From assembly GCF_027595985.1 (NCBI RefSeq), contig NC_073304.1, forward strand, positions 138,340,331 through 138,404,330: a stretch of 64,000 bases of DNA, written 5' to 3'. The first letter of the stretch is position 1; every line of letters begins with the position of its first letter. The DNA comes from Sorex araneus. Lineage: Eukaryota; Chordata; Mammalia; Eulipotyphla; Soricidae. The position numbers were made by a program, and so were the translations under genes. The notes under the pieces were generated by a model, which saw nothing but the letters and a program-made list of their open reading frames with translations, did not search any database and was not told the origin of the DNA. Shown in pieces: positions 42,729 to 55,175 of the stretch.

Positions 42729-45004
42729 AAAGTTTATCTTGGGTAGCAGTTCACAGAGTATGGAAATGGTGGAGTGTTCATAACTGGCTTCAAAAGCTCT
42801 TTGTGTATATTTTCAATATTAATATTTGTGTGCCCTTTTGAAATGTATCATGGTGGTTAGGAGGCATAACAAATATTTATTAAATTTTATTAACTATTAA
42901 TTCAATAAATTCATCATTCAAACTTGTGCAAATGAAATCAATAATTAAATTATATGTTGACCCTCTAACAGTGACTATGAAAACTAGCAAGCGAACTCTT
43001 CCAATTTCCTACCTCAACTACCACATGGATGGATACCAGCATTCCACTCCCCATAATGCAAGCCACCAATAAGAGGACTAGAGAACTATGGAAATTACTC
43101 AAGTCTCCATGACTGAATTCCTGGAGAAAATATAATTCTTAGTGTGGAAATCCCACAAGCAAATAATAAAAGCTATTTATTTTTTGTAATATCCATAATT
43201 CCTTGGGTTGGTGGCAATGCAATCAAGTTCCAAGGTGAAAAAGAATAAACCATGCCCTTTGATTCAGTTAAAAAGTTGGAACATTATTATTTGAACCAAG
43301 TTTGTTGTTTTGCCAACAAAAGCTCTTTGAAGAGAAATAAGTCAACCCAAGGACCTTCTCAACTCTTTTGAATAGATTCCTGACCAGGCAGTGATCTCTG
43401 GAGAGGCTGTCTTTGGAATGCTCTGAAGGACTGCCAGAGCTGAGCCTGGAAAAGTGCATTTTTGCTCAGCAACCTTCTGCTTGCCAGAGCTCTGAGGCAG
43501 GTGGCGTCTATGATCAAAGAATCCCTGTGGAGATGGGCCCAACACTCAACCCTGAATGACTCAGAGTCTATAAAGTATTGATCCCATCCTGAGCTCCAGA
43601 CTTTTAGACCAATTAATATTTAAATAATAACATTAATATTTCATCTAAAATTGAAGTTTAAACAACCCTTGGGTCCTATTCAGAGAAGGGAGTGGCTCTT
43701 TTTTATGTAATCATTAATGCCATCCATACATAGCCTTGTATTTTATCACTCTGAGGCCATATTGAGTAATAAGATAGGAACTTTTCTTTTAATTATTTAA
43801 ACATATTTCAGTCAAATAACTTCTGACTCAATCCACAAACTAGAAAAATCTGATTTTAGTACATACTTTGATATAAAAATAGGTAAAAATAAAACCTTGC
43901 ATAACTGGAATTAAACTATGATTTTGGATCTAAACTTTTCTAGGAAATCAAAGAAAATGTCTACTCAATTGACTTTTTCCCATTGCTGTTGATTAGGTTT
44001 TGTTCCATTGACTCTAGCCAACATTTAAGAAATTTGTATCTAGTGCATCTTCTGGGTGAAATGCTATATTAAAAGCCTCAGCTATAAAATGTAAAATATC
44101 TAGTTCTTACCTGCAGAGAGTTCTGAGTTCAATGGTAGTAATACTCATGTAAGTATATAACTGTGTCTTAATGTTTCTATGCTGTCATTGAAATAAACAA
44201 AACTATGGAATGATCAGCAAGAGCAAGCAAGTGAGCCCTAACAGAGAAGGATATTTAAAAGTGTTTGAAGAACATTTTCTTGGATATATATAAGATATTA
44301 AGGCATCTATTAGCTTTATTTATATGATAGGAAACTATGAGTGATTATTCTATTATTGGTTTCACATCTAGAGATTTTCTGACACCAAGAAGTTCAAACT
44401 AAAAGCAGGCCACAAAAAGAAAAAATCATTCCCTTACCCATAATTTCTTAAATGCCCTTGACAAAGTCTCATCTCTTCAACTATATTGAAGTAACTTAAA
44501 GACAAAGGTAATGTCTTCCAAAGTCTTTGTTAATTTGAGACTCAAGCAGAGGTCTCATTTTCTCAGGAAATCATATTTCTAAATTGATTCTTCAAAATAG
44601 AAAAAAATTTGGATAGATGGATGAAGGGATTATAATGAGGTTATTATAGTTTTGTTCCATTTATCACCAAATTTATCTTTCAAGGAAAAATCTATCAATA
44701 TTTACATTAGATGAGAATCCACAAGGAAGTAATTCATGCAAATATTTAAAACGTTTCCCTATGACCTTTGGTTCTTCATTACTCTCCTCCTCAACAACAT
44801 TATGCTTATTAAATTCCTAGGTCATGAAATATTTCACTAAATTTCCTACTCTGGATTTTTTCTCTCAGAAAGTTGAAAGCCTTTAGAAGATCAAATCTAG
44901 CTTTCCCAGCAGCTCCATACTGGAGTGAAAAAGGCTGCATCTTCTAAGGTGACATCCATTTCTAGTCTCTCCCTTTTCCATTTACCTATTTCCCAACTGT
45001 ACTT
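42729..45004. other. unique intron sequence, about 2.3 kb
   Basis: AT-rich; no repeat or exon recognised. Confidence 0.4.
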
Positions 45005-45375
45005 TATTTTTAAATTTTTATTAGTGAATCATCGTGGGGTACAGTTACAAACTTCTGAACTTTCATGTTTGTATTTAGTTTACATCCCTCCACCAGTGCT
45101 CATTCTCCTCCACCAATGATCCCAGTATCCCTCCCACCACCCCCAACCCAACCCCCACCACCCCACCCCACCTCTGCGGCAGGGCATTCCCTTTTGTTCT
45201 CTCTCCTGTCAGATGTTGTAGTTTGCAATAGAGGTATTGAGTGGCCATTATGTTCAGTCTATAGTCTACTTTTGGTACGCAGCTTTTAACCCGAGTGGGT
45301 CCTACCAACATTCTCTACTAGGTGTTCCCTTCTCTGTCTCTGATGCCTTTTCCCCCAGCATGTGAGGCCACCAAC
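45005..45375 (-). mobile_element. LINE-1 3' end, antisense, older subfamily
   Basis: TTTTTATTAGTGAATCATCGTGGGG, CATCCCTCCACCAGTGCTC, C-rich stretch 45120-45172, TGTAGTTTGCAATAGAGG, GGCCATTATGTTCAGTC. Same order as 9298 with more changes. Confidence 0.85.
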
Positions 45376-47717
45376 TGTGCTTTTTTTAAGCTATAGTTCT
45401 GGGTTTCCGAATCTTTCAAGATTCCTGAATCCATGTCCCTCATCCAAAAGAAATGAGGTTATTGAAAAGTGGATAGCCATTGCCAGTGCCAGTTCAAATC
45501 TTGTCAAGCCACGAAGCTCACATTGGGTATGTCCACAAGAGCCTCACCTATATGGGTTCATTGCAAGGTCAATTGTAAATCTAATGGCACCCATCATGAG
45601 ACCCAGCATGACCTTCAGTCCCTATTCTCAAAGAGGAGTAAAACTGAACACTAGATTTTTTTCAAAAGCGTGATATTTCTGCCTCTGCCATTGTGTTGAA
45701 GAATTGTGAGGAATTCAAATTTTGTTTCAACTGAATCCCATTCTTTCTTTGATATGTACCTATTATTTTTCCTTGAAGCTCAAGCTTTTGTGATAAACAA
45801 AATTCTAAAATACACCTCTTAGTGGAAATATCCTGTCTTATCCACCCCCTTTGAATGGGTACAGGACACATAAATGTGATGAGATACCACTCCCAAGGGT
45901 AAGTTGATTGCACGGCAAATTTGAAGGAATTGTTTATGCTTAATCAAGGTTCCTTTTATGTTGGCTTAAAGTCAATCAAAAGGGAAGGTATACTGGGTCG
46001 CCTAACCTAATCAATAGCCCCTTAAAAAAAAAAAGATCTTCAAATCAGAGAAGGAAGGAAAAAGAGAAGTGTTATGGTGTAAAATGATCAACTGTTGGCT
46101 TTGAAGAAGCAAACTGTCCTATTATAGAGAGTGCACATGTCAGGGAATGATGGCCTAGATGTGTAACATCCTTAGAAAATCCTATTTGACCAAGGCCAAT
46201 TAGCCAGAGAAGACAGCTGTGACCTTATAATATCCAAAGGCCGCAGAGCAAGAGTCTATCTATGCAGTGGTCTAGGGGAGGAAAAGGAACAATGTTACTA
46301 TTTACTAATGCATCTCTGCATTTCTCCTGGGTGAGAAAAGGCCTCTGCTTTCTAGCTCTCCATTTCTTTTTGTTTAGCAACTAACTTGCAATAGAATAAT
46401 CTGACAGTCACTATATGTTAGCTAAAGGAATGAATGAGTAGGTGAAGAATGAAGTCAAGAGAGATTTGATCTCAGGTGCAAAGCAGAAACTCACTCAAAC
46501 AAAGAGTAGAAGGGAAGATATAATGATGGAATGGTCATGTGGCCAACAAATTAATGGGCTCCACTTAGAAGAATCTTAATAGGGCCAAATGCAATAATAT
46601 GTCCTCAAATCAAAAGATAGATAATCTAAAAGCTAGGATGGCCCTCAATACTCAACCAGCAAAGAAATGGAGGCCTCACTCCCACACATTATGAAATTCT
46701 GCCTACAAGGAATTAATGAGTAAATGTATTTTTCCCGAAAGCCTCCCCAAAGAAGCAGGGCCCTCATCCCAATGATAACTATTCCAGATTTCTGACCATA
46801 GATTCCTAGTAATCTCTAAGACATTCAAACTTACTTAAGTTTATAGTGACTTTGATAGCAGCAATAGAAAGTAGTAGAAGCCATAGTTGTTGAAAGCAGT
46901 GTTTACACCTGTAAGAGAGGCAACACTGAACCTCACAAGTGGTTGAGGGTGGGTCACTGAAGGCTCAGTGGGGGCCCAAGTAAGCCAACAATGGTTTAAT
47001 CATCCAAGTAAAACTCAGCAACAATGAGGCCAGAAATGGCATTGATGAACCAAAAACTTCTCCAAACAGATGTTCAGGCAATCAACTCTCCTTGGCAAAA
47101 AAATGATCAAAAATTAGTATATGTTTAGAACTGGAGCGCAGAGTGTCTAGGTAAAAAGCCCCACATGGGAAATTTTGGGTGGGGAGGTGGAAATCCTAGG
47201 CAGTGGTCAGCTGGGCTGAAGGCCACTCTCAGTGATGCCTCACCTAGCTGTGAAGGCCTGACTCAGTGCTCCTGCATGACACAGGACCCAATGCAAAACA
47301 TGTGCTACAGCCCTTTGAGCAATCTCCATGACCAAAGATGTGTGACATTTGAGGTGGATCCATGCAGCTAAAATTCATCCCCTGGTGCTCTCAGTCCTTA
47401 GTCACATAACCTAAGTCCCATCCATCCTATTTCTCTGTGGCCTTCTTTTTGAAACAAAATCTGCTTTCACTTTAGGTTGATGTGAAGGCATTTGCTAGTG
47501 CCCGTCTCCTTTGGATCACTCCCTGCTAGCACAGCTGAAACAAATGGGAGGTAGATGTCTGCAGAACGGTGGACTGTGACGAGCCAACCCAAGAGATGAG
47601 AGAGGTGTCCGAGTCTTGTCCCTCACCCCATGCACAGGAGAAAGCCAAGGTCCTGGGGAAATGTGAATTTCTGCAGAGCTAGCCCTGGACTCAGCTCTCA
47701 AATGCCCACTCTAATAC
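45376..47717. other. intron sequence, partly possible old repeats
   Basis: 46540-46850 (AAATGGAGGCCTCACTCCC, GAAGCAGGGCCCTCATCCC) vaguely recalls the LTR-like family of 13230 but is too decayed to call. The rest is unrecognised. Confidence 0.3.
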
Positions 47718-48461
47718 ATGACAGCATCTGCTCACAACATAATGCCAGTTCACACCAGTGTGGGAACACAGATCTGGATTTCCAAGTGCCCAGGAAAAAG
47801 GCAGCCCAGACAAAGAACCAACTGTAAGACCGTTTCCAAGATTATGGAGCTTCTTGGATCCTATTGGCACAACTTTCCCCAACCCATTCTCTGTCACCTG
47901 CAGCGCTTAATTGCTGCCAATAAAAGAAATCCTCTGAAGCACGGAATTCCTGATTTATTTGGTCCCTTCATGTCCATTTTTCCTTACCTTTCTTGCCTTT
48001 GGTCTGCTTTTTCATCCAACTGCCAGCACCTGCTGTTCTTTTCAGAGGCTGCCCTAGAGATTCTAGAACCTGATTTAACAACCCCCCTCCTGGCCCCCAC
48101 AGGCTTGCAGTTCTCCCGGATATGGAAATTCATACACCCTTTCGAGAGCCACTGGACTGAGACTATGGCGTCACCAAAACCTTTTCTCAGGCTGTGCAGA
48201 GGCGTAACTAACTCTATCACGCCCTCTGTGGGACGTGATCCAAAATTACAACCTGGATTGGTTTACTCCAGATCCTATGACGATGCTCTGTACTTGGCTT
48301 TCCCTGGAAACTCAGCTTTAGCAAATCCCTCTCCCTTAATTCTTTTGCTCAGAGTCAGATCTGGAAATCCTAACCTTCCTTTTGAGTCTTTATCGGGAAT
48401 CCTGATCTTACTGACAGTAAGGGAATTTGACTTACAGTCTGGGGCCTTGGGAAAAGCATGA
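47718..48461 (+). other. 247-codon ORF inside PCSK2 intron 5, function unknown
   Basis: The longest ATG-to-stop ORF that is not repeat-derived. The predicted protein starts MTASAHNIMPVHTS, is rich in Leu, Ser and Pro, and has no signal peptide, membrane span, zinc motif or repeat that I recognise. The segment 47900-48450 is locally richer in C and T and free of recognised repeats, which also lengthens ORFs by chance; shorter ORFs overlap it on the minus strand. There is no splice or polyadenylation evidence that makes it a gene. Options: chance ORF, decayed retrocopy of an unknown gene, conserved non-coding sequence. I do not call it coding. Confidence 0.3.
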
Positions 48462-48889
48462 TTTCCCATCCTACATGGCCAAAGCAAAGGAAATCTCAGA
48501 CACAGAAAAAAAGATAAGCTTTTCAACCACAGTAACCCTGCTCGTTCCCAAGCTACAGAAAATCATTTTTCACGAAGAAAGAACGTTAATTACTAAATGA
48601 TATTTAAAACCTAACGCCAGGTGCAGGAAGCCAGGGCTTGCCTCTGAGCAGTGTTCTTACGAGCATGCCCAGTATGATGGTGAGGTCTATGCTTTGAATG
48701 TCTCATGTACAAGCTCACCACAATGAGTGCTCTGCTAGGTGGAAAAATAAGATGTATTACACTGTGTGGGAGATGTTTTCACTAAGCTATGGAAATAGAA
48801 AGCTTATGTTTTATAGCTCACGCATTGCCAATTTTTTAATAAGAGGTTTAGTGTAAATCTAAGCTTTTCAAAGAGCATTAGTTCAAGTA
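48462..48889. other. unique intron sequence
   Basis: Nothing recognised. Confidence 0.4.
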
Positions 48890-49010
48890 CTCTCATTGAG
48901 TCCTTGCCATCTACTGCGTCTTAATTGAATTTTGTAGTCCTCAGTTTCCCAAGCTGTAAAACATGGACGATAGTTTCCCATGCCTCAGAATCATACCATG
49001 ATGTTTTATC
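48890..49010 (+). repeat. MIR-like ancient SINE, sense
   Basis: CCTCAGTTTCCCAAGCTGTAAAACATGGACGATAG is the classical MIR core (CTCAGTTTCCTCATCTGTAAAATGGGGATAAT) with few changes. Confidence 0.8.
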
Positions 49011-49143
49011 CTTGTTAATGATAGGCACAATGGACTTTTGTTGGTTTTTTAATGAATTAAACTTCTCAAAATGTTAAAATCATTGATGTCCATCTGTACT
49101 GATCCTGAACCACCCTCTCTTTTATTTTCCCCTCATCCCACAG

Positions 49144-49144
<1 letters not shown>

Positions 49145-49190
<46 letters not shown>
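49145..49190 (+). repeat. (CA)23 microsatellite
   Basis: Pure dinucleotide run. Confidence 0.97.
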
Positions 49191-49191
<1 letters not shown>

Positions 49192-49629
49192 CCCCTCCAG
49201 AACTTAAAGTTCCAAAAGATTCTCTATGGAAAGAAGAGAATCCCTACATGAATGCCAACATGATGACCAGTGATTTCATAGTCAGTATCTTATTATGATT
49301 CTTTCCTCATACAAAATATGTTCCATGTAAATAAAACCACAGCCAAGACTCATAAACAGGTCAACTAATCATTCACAGGCAATAACAATCATCCAATTCT
49401 GCACGAGGGCTGGGTTTAGGAGTTTTCATTTATTGTCTGTCTTAGCTAACAATCAATCTCTTCTAACAAGCAGAATTGACTGTTGCCTAATGAAATTAAA
49501 AGGTCCTTCTTTTCTCTTCTCTTTTCTTGCATTGGTACTGATATTTTGGGCCATACTGTATGGCCCATTTTTCTTTGTTGACTTCTGATCTTTAGCAACA
49601 TAGCACCCAATATTTACTATTTCCTCTTT

Positions 49630-49770
49630 TCCAGTCTCTATTTACATGCATTACTGAGTTTAATGTGCATATTAAAACAGTGAGGTGAGCACTTCTTTAT
49701 CCACCTCTCCTAGATAGGAAGCAGATCAGAGAGATTAGGATCTGCACTAGCTCAAAGAGCAAGCTTGACT
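49630..49770 (-). repeat. MIR-like ancient SINE, antisense
   Basis: TTTACATGCATTACTGAGTTTAATG, TTTATCCACCTCTCCTAGATAGG, GCAGATCAGAGAGATTAGGATCTGC follow the antisense MIR order. Confidence 0.55.
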
Positions 49771-51399
49771 TATCTTGGCCCCTCTCCAGGCTACTATAAT
49801 TTGATAAATGGATACAACAACGAATGCACAGAATGTGAGACTCTTCCTCCTTCCTCTTTCCCCTTGGTCACTGGGTCTGATAGACACAATCGTGCTCTGC
49901 ACCAGATCACCTTCTGTTTCTAGTCACCATTGGTATTGACCCAGTCAACATCACTTCCCTCCAGAAGCCCACAAGAGCTTCAGCTCCCTACTTTCTCTCT
50001 TGTCCCCCCCCCAATGCATTCTTCCCAGACTACCCAAAGAAGCTAGAACAGAGAAAAACAACACAAGAGGTTCTATCACTCACTATGGTTAAATCCAGTG
50101 ACTCTCCCACACATGGAATCATATCCCTTCTTCCCTGTGAGGGTCTAGCCTCTGATCACCTGTGAAAAATTTAATGCTTTAGCACTTTTAAAATCATAAA
50201 AAAAATTAATGATTCCAAGACTTTTCCTAGCTCATGACATAGAAGGCTCATATACTAGCTCTGCCCACAGTTGAGTCCATCCTCAATGTAAGCAGTCATG
50301 ACCTATATAGTCTCTTTGTAGCTCTTAATTATTTTTTCTTATGTATGGCTCTTGAATATGTTTAATTATGTTTCAGTGCCTGCATTTGGATACCAACTTC
50401 CTGTACACAGAGATGTTTTGCTTATCTTTTCATCCCCCCCAAAATATCAATCACCTGAACACAGTAAATGATCAAAAAACATGTAATGAATGACTGTGAA
50501 GAAAAGCTTTGTTTTTCTCTTTATCTTCATCCTACAATCTTAGTTTCTTATGATAATTTTATATCCTCAAAAACCCCTTCTCAGTCTTCATTATGGCCCT
50601 TCTTTTATTCCACTCATAGCAGAAATATCTGTATTTATGCTTCAGAAAGAAGTTCACAGTGAAAAAGGTTTCAAGTTAGTGCCACAAGGAAGAAGAAGGA
50701 AATTCTTTAGCAGCTACTGGCTTCTGTGGAAGAAGTGACTTCTCCAAACTTTCTTTAAGAGAAGTCAATCCCAGGAGAATTTTGAGAACAAATGAATGCA
50801 ATAGGAATAGTTTTCTGGATTCTTTTAACTCATTTATTTACATTACATGCAACAGAATTATGATCACTTAGAATGCTTTCACAGGGTTCTCTCAAGAAAC
50901 ACAGGGGTCTTATTGTGTCATCATTAATATTAAACACAACACATCATATTTACAAATCCTTCCAAGGGAAACAAACCTGTTCTCAAAACAATGCTTATAA
51001 TTATAATCATAGATGCTTTTTGTTCTCTGGAGGGAATGCTTGCAATATCAATTTAAATGCAAATGAATCTTATCGTTCCAAATTAGACTCATTCATTGTG
51101 TTGAAATTAATATAAAAATATCAAACACTAAATTATCAAACACTAAATTATAAGTAATTAATATTGACACAGTGAAAAAAGAATATAGTCTCATTTAGAT
51201 ATTTGGAGAAGTCTTGTCTGTCTGTGTTGTCTATACTGTGAGCTGTAAATAGAACAATCCCCAGTGTCTCAGCAGAAATACGGGGTATTAAGGATGGAAG
51301 CTAATTGTATTGGAATATCTTAGAACTGAGTGAAGTATTCTTTGTAGTATAAGGATAGTATCCTGATGTATATATATATATTCAAATGATTGGTGAAGA
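49771..51399. other. unique intron sequence
   Basis: No recognised feature. A small local duplication of ATCAAACACTAAATT lies at about 51120-51150. Confidence 0.4.
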
Positions 51400-51562
51400 T
51401 GTGAGCACTTGGGCTACAGTACTCAAGAGTAGTTCATGGTCTTGTGTTCAGGAGTGGCCTCTGTCTGTGCTCAGGGACTCATATGGAATTCTGATGATGG
51501 AACCTAGATGGGCAAAATGCAAATCCAGCAAACTTAATCCCTGTATTATCTCCCCAGCTCTA
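51400..51562 (-). repeat. degraded SOR1-like SINE, antisense
   Basis: TGTTCAGGAGTGGCCTCTG, GTGCTCAGGGACTCATATGGAATTC, GATGGAACCTAGATGGGC, TATTATCTCCCCAGCTC. Confidence 0.7.
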
Positions 51563-51689
51563 TCTTAAAATAACTTATTGAACAAATTTTAAAGCAAAAA
51601 AAAAATCTTAAAAATTTCAGTATTTCTCTTAAATTTGAAGATTAAAACAAATTGTCTCTTCTAAAATCTTACCTAAAGAGGTGAAACCA

Positions 51690-51885
51690 TGATCTTCTTG
51701 TTTTATAAATAAAGTTTTATTGAAACTCAGACACTCATTTCTTAACTAATATCCATGACTACTATCAGAAAACAATGACTAAGTAAAATAGTTTAGAAGA
51801 GGCCATCTGTCTACAAAGCCTGTAAGTTTTATGAATTTACTCTTTTATGAAGAGACCATTGGCATCCCTGTTCTAACCAACTGTA
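51690..51885 (-). repeat. ancient hAT-type DNA transposon fossil, antisense
   Basis: AATAAAGTTTTATTGAAACTCAG, CACTCATTTCTTAACTAATATCC, TACAAAGCCTGTAAGTTTTATG. Same family as 15400-15560, opposite orientation, less complete. Confidence 0.6.
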
Positions 51886-52330
51886 TATGTCAGGAAAACA
51901 GTTTCTTGCTCTCTGACATCTAGCAGGCTGCTAAATGTCTCAGAAACATAGTATCATCTCTTGTAAGCTGAAACAATTGGGCTATCTGTTTTAACTCTCA
52001 AAATCTTATGAAACTCTCCTCCCTTCTTATAAAATTAACAAGCTGAAGCAAAATTGGTTTCATAAGAAAATGAAATTGTTAGGTAGTTAGAATCTACCTA
52101 ATTTTCTTTTGAGAATGACAGACATAAAATCAAAAGGAAACTCCTTTCCCGTGCCTGGTGCTCTGTCCTAATCATCACGGCAAGTGGTTTCAGTTTCACA
52201 TCACCTACTGTCTTGGTTTGGAATTCCACAGAACCCAACCTCCGGACAGGATTCAAGGCCTATAGTTTTTTTGGAAGGTGGTCCTAAAGGGAGTAAACTG
52301 TACACATAAAAATTGGCTAAGATAAGAGGT
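51886..52330. other. unique intron sequence
   Basis: Nothing recognised. Confidence 0.4.
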
Positions 52331-52415
52331 CTGGGGATACAACTCAGTGGTAGAGTACAAGCTTTTGTGTGTATGAGGTCCTGAGTTTAATCCCCAGTAC
52401 TCTTCCCAAAAGGGT
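52331..52415 (+). mobile_element. ID-like tRNA-derived SINE
   Basis: TCTGGGGATACAACTCAGTGG with TAGAG (A box), GTATGAGGTCCTGAGTTTAATCCCCAGTACTC (B box region), then CCCAAAAGGG. The best kept of three such copies (also 1716 and 56787). Confidence 0.72.
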
Positions 52416-52682
52416 TAAAATAAAATATTTCAGGCAATGCCTTTTAAAGTAAAAATAAAAATAAATACATAATTTAAATTCTAGGTCCAAAACAGAAGTT
52501 ACACTATCTATCCCCTAATGAATCCCTCATAGATCATTATTCCTACCCCCTGAGGTAGGCACTTTCAAGAACTTCACACTAAATAACCAGTGTGTGACCC
52601 ATCCATGGTGTAATGAAAAACAGGTTCTGAATTTAAAACAGCCCTTTAGCCAGTTACATGTACAGATTTCTCTGTTTGGGTC

Positions 52683-52845
52683 TAAGAGCTGGACAGAAGG
52701 TAGGTCACTTTCCTTGCATGCAGCTACCTGAGTTCAATCCCCAGCACCACAGATTGACTCCCAAGCATTATCAGGACTGATCCCTGGGCACAGAGAGAGA
52801 AATAAGTTCTGAGCACAGCTGGGTGGGACCCAAAACCCAAAAATA
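52683..52845 (+). mobile_element. SOR1-type SINE, sense, diverged
   Basis: AAGAGCTGGACAGAAGGTAGG, TTGCATGCAGCTACCTGAG, TTCAATCCCCAGCACC, GCTGGGTGGGACCCAAAACCC. Confidence 0.83.
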
Positions 52846-53524
52846 CTAATAATATGAATAAATTCAAATACATTTTTGCATCTAAATTTAGGTGTATCAA
52901 ACTAATATTTTTTTCACATGATATCTATAGTCAGGAATTCAGGAGTAGGTTGGATAAATGGGCCTGATTAAAGATTTGTCCTGTGTTCAATGAAAACATT
53001 GATAATGATTTCTGCCATCCGACAGCTCAACTGAGTCGGGAGGATAATGTTCAGGATGGTTGACCTGTTGATGTTAGGGCTTAAAGGACACTATTGGCAG
53101 AAGCCTTAGTTCTCCTGCTCTGGATTTTTATTAACTTCTTGAGAATCTGTATGGCATGGAATCTGGGTTTCCCCCAGAGCAACTGATCTCAGAGAAGAAA
53201 GAATATAGAATCTAGATCTTATGCAATAATCACAGAAGTGACACACTACTATTCTATTCGTTGTGAAGGATTTTGTGCAAGGTGATGGATACCAGGAAAA
53301 AGAATCAATAGGGGTCAGATTGGAGATAGAGACATGTTTATAAGTAAAGCAGACAGAGCACCTTATTGTCTAAAAGAGGAAATAGACTACAAATAGATCG
53401 TTACTGAAACCAGTTTTTATTTACGACTCTGATGCTCTGTTATGAGGAGAGCATACTGGATCTTGTCATCGTTTCTAGTACAGGGAATTTGATCTGATCT
53501 GCTGGGTGAAGAAAAATTTCCCTG
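52846..53524. other. unique intron sequence
   Basis: Nothing recognised up to the target-site duplication at 53525. Confidence 0.4.
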
Positions 53525-53540
53525 GAGAAGATACTATTTT

Positions 53541-54868
53541 TTTTTTAAATTTTATTAAATCACCATGTGGAAAGTTACAAAGTTCTCAGGTTTATATGTC
53601 AGTTATACAATATTCAAACACCCATCCCTTCACCAGTGCCCATATTCCACCACCAGAAACCCCAGTATACCCCCCGCCCCCACCCCTACCCCCTACTGTA
53701 TAACTTCATTTTTTCTTTACCTTGATTACCTTGATTACATTCCATAATTCAACACAAAACTCACTATAGTTGACATAACTCTCTCTCTCTTTCTTTTTCT
53801 TTTTCCTTTTCCCTCTTTTTTTTTTCTTTTTCCCCCTCACCCCCCTTCCTGCACCTCATAGTATGGTGTACGCTACGCCGCGTCGGCCAGCGTGGGGCTT
53901 TTGCTTAGTTCACAGTCCAGAGGTGGCTGCTACATTAAAAACTTTCAATATTTCAACAAAAACTTACTGTTATTATTTGGAGTTTCCCCCCCAAGTCAGA
54001 CCTGTTCAAATGGAACCGTTTCACATTGCTGACAATTATAAATGTTAAGTCGCACGGACGCGGCCACATCCGCACGGTTTTGGATTTCTGTATAAAATCC
54101 AGGGAAAATTCTGCCAGAAATTACATAGCCCAGCTCACAGTCCCAGTGCATTGCTGTAAGAAGTCTCTGAATTCAAAGTCTTTAGGCGCAGAGGGTCCGA
54201 TTCGCGCTCAGCGGCTCCAGATTTATCTGGGCCAAGGGCGTGCCGGTTACGCCCCCTTCCCATGAGTTCCTGGGAGCCCCCAAAATAAAATCCGAATACC
54301 TGTGGGTTTGGAGTCACAGAAGATGGTGCCTGCCACATGGGTGCCACCAGCCCGCCGCTTTCCGTGCAGGAAGACAGGGTGGGGGGGAAAAAAAAATCCA
54401 CCCCGACAGCACAGAGTTGTAGCCCAGTTTGGTGTCCCAGTGCATCGCTATCGGATGCTGCGCTGGATGCCCGAATGTGTTACATCTTTGGAATCAAAGT
54501 CTTTAGGCGCAGAGGGTCCGATTCGTGCTCAGCGGCTCCGGGTTTATCTGGGCCAAGGGCGTGCCGGTTACGCCCCCTTCCCATGAGTTCCTGGGAGCCC
54601 CCAAAGTAAAATCCGAATACCTGTGGGTTTGGAGTCACAGAAGATGGCGCCTGCCACATGGGTGCCGCCAGCCCGCCGCTTTCCGTGCAGGAAGACAGGG
54701 TGGGGAGGAAAAAAAAATCCACCCCCGGCAGCACAGAGTTGTAGCCCAGTTTGGTGTCCCAGTGCATCGCTATCGGATGCTGCGCTGGATGCCCGAATGT
54801 GTTACATCTTTGGAATCAAAGTCTTTAGGCGCAGAGGGTCCGATTCGTGCTCAGCGGCTCCGGGTTTC
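53541..54868 (-). mobile_element. L1-tailed non-coding retroposon with tandem 321-bp monomers, antisense
   Basis: A perfect 17-bp target-site duplication, GAGAAGATACTATTTTT, flanks it (53525-53541 and 54869-54885). On the minus strand, 5' to 3': CGAAACCCGGAGCCGCTGAG start; two full monomers and a short first piece; CACAGTCCCAGTGC; AATTTCTGGCAGAATTTTCCC (shared with the L1 3' UTR at 12492); further 3' UTR with a polypurine run (rc of 53770-53850); AAGTTACAAAG region and A-rich end. No ORF of an L1 protein exists between monomers and 3' UTR. GC- and CpG-rich in the monomer part. The overlapping ORFs of up to 120 codons here are repeat artefacts. Confidence 0.88.
54178..54868 (-). repeat. tandem monomers, period about 321 bp
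   Basis: GTCTTTAGGCGCAGAGGGTC begins at 54178, 54499 and 54821, spacing 321 and 322 bp. The two full units are nearly identical; differences include CpG-type changes such as GATGGTGCC (first) against GATGGCGCC (second). The third unit stops after about 48 bp at the element's 5' end. A more diverged partial unit precedes 54178. Confidence 0.95.
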
Positions 54869-54885
54869 GAGAAGATACTATTTTT

Positions 54886-55175
54886 AAATCATTTTAAGCA
54901 CCATGGTTTACAATACTGCTACAGCTAGTTTCATGCATAACACATTCCAGCACCACACCCTCTACCAGTGTCCACCTCCCTCCACTGTTGTCCCAGTGTC
55001 CCCACCCTTTCTGTTGCCATTTCCTTCCCCTGTGGTAAGCTCCCTACTAATGACTAGTTCTCAGTTTCTGTTGACTGGGAATTTTTTGTACTCCTGTTTT
55101 GTATGAGAAAGACCATTCTGTGCCTGTGCCTCTCTTTCTGACTAACTTCACTCAGCATAATATTCACTAGATCAG
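54886..55175 (-). mobile_element. older LINE-1 3' end, antisense
   Basis: CACCACACCCTCTACCAGTGTCC, GTTGTCCCAGTGTCCCCACCC, CTGTGCCTCTCTTTCTGAC and AACTTCACTCAGCATAATATTC are an antisense L1 3' UTR plus the QKER-type ORF2 end; the 5' and 3' ends are both decayed. Confidence 0.75.

Noticed and set aside
54135..54928. Cluster of overlapping 80-120 codon ORFs with repeated MGLESQKM-type peptides
   Set aside because: They repeat because the 321-bp monomer repeats; they occur on both strands and lack any coding signature.
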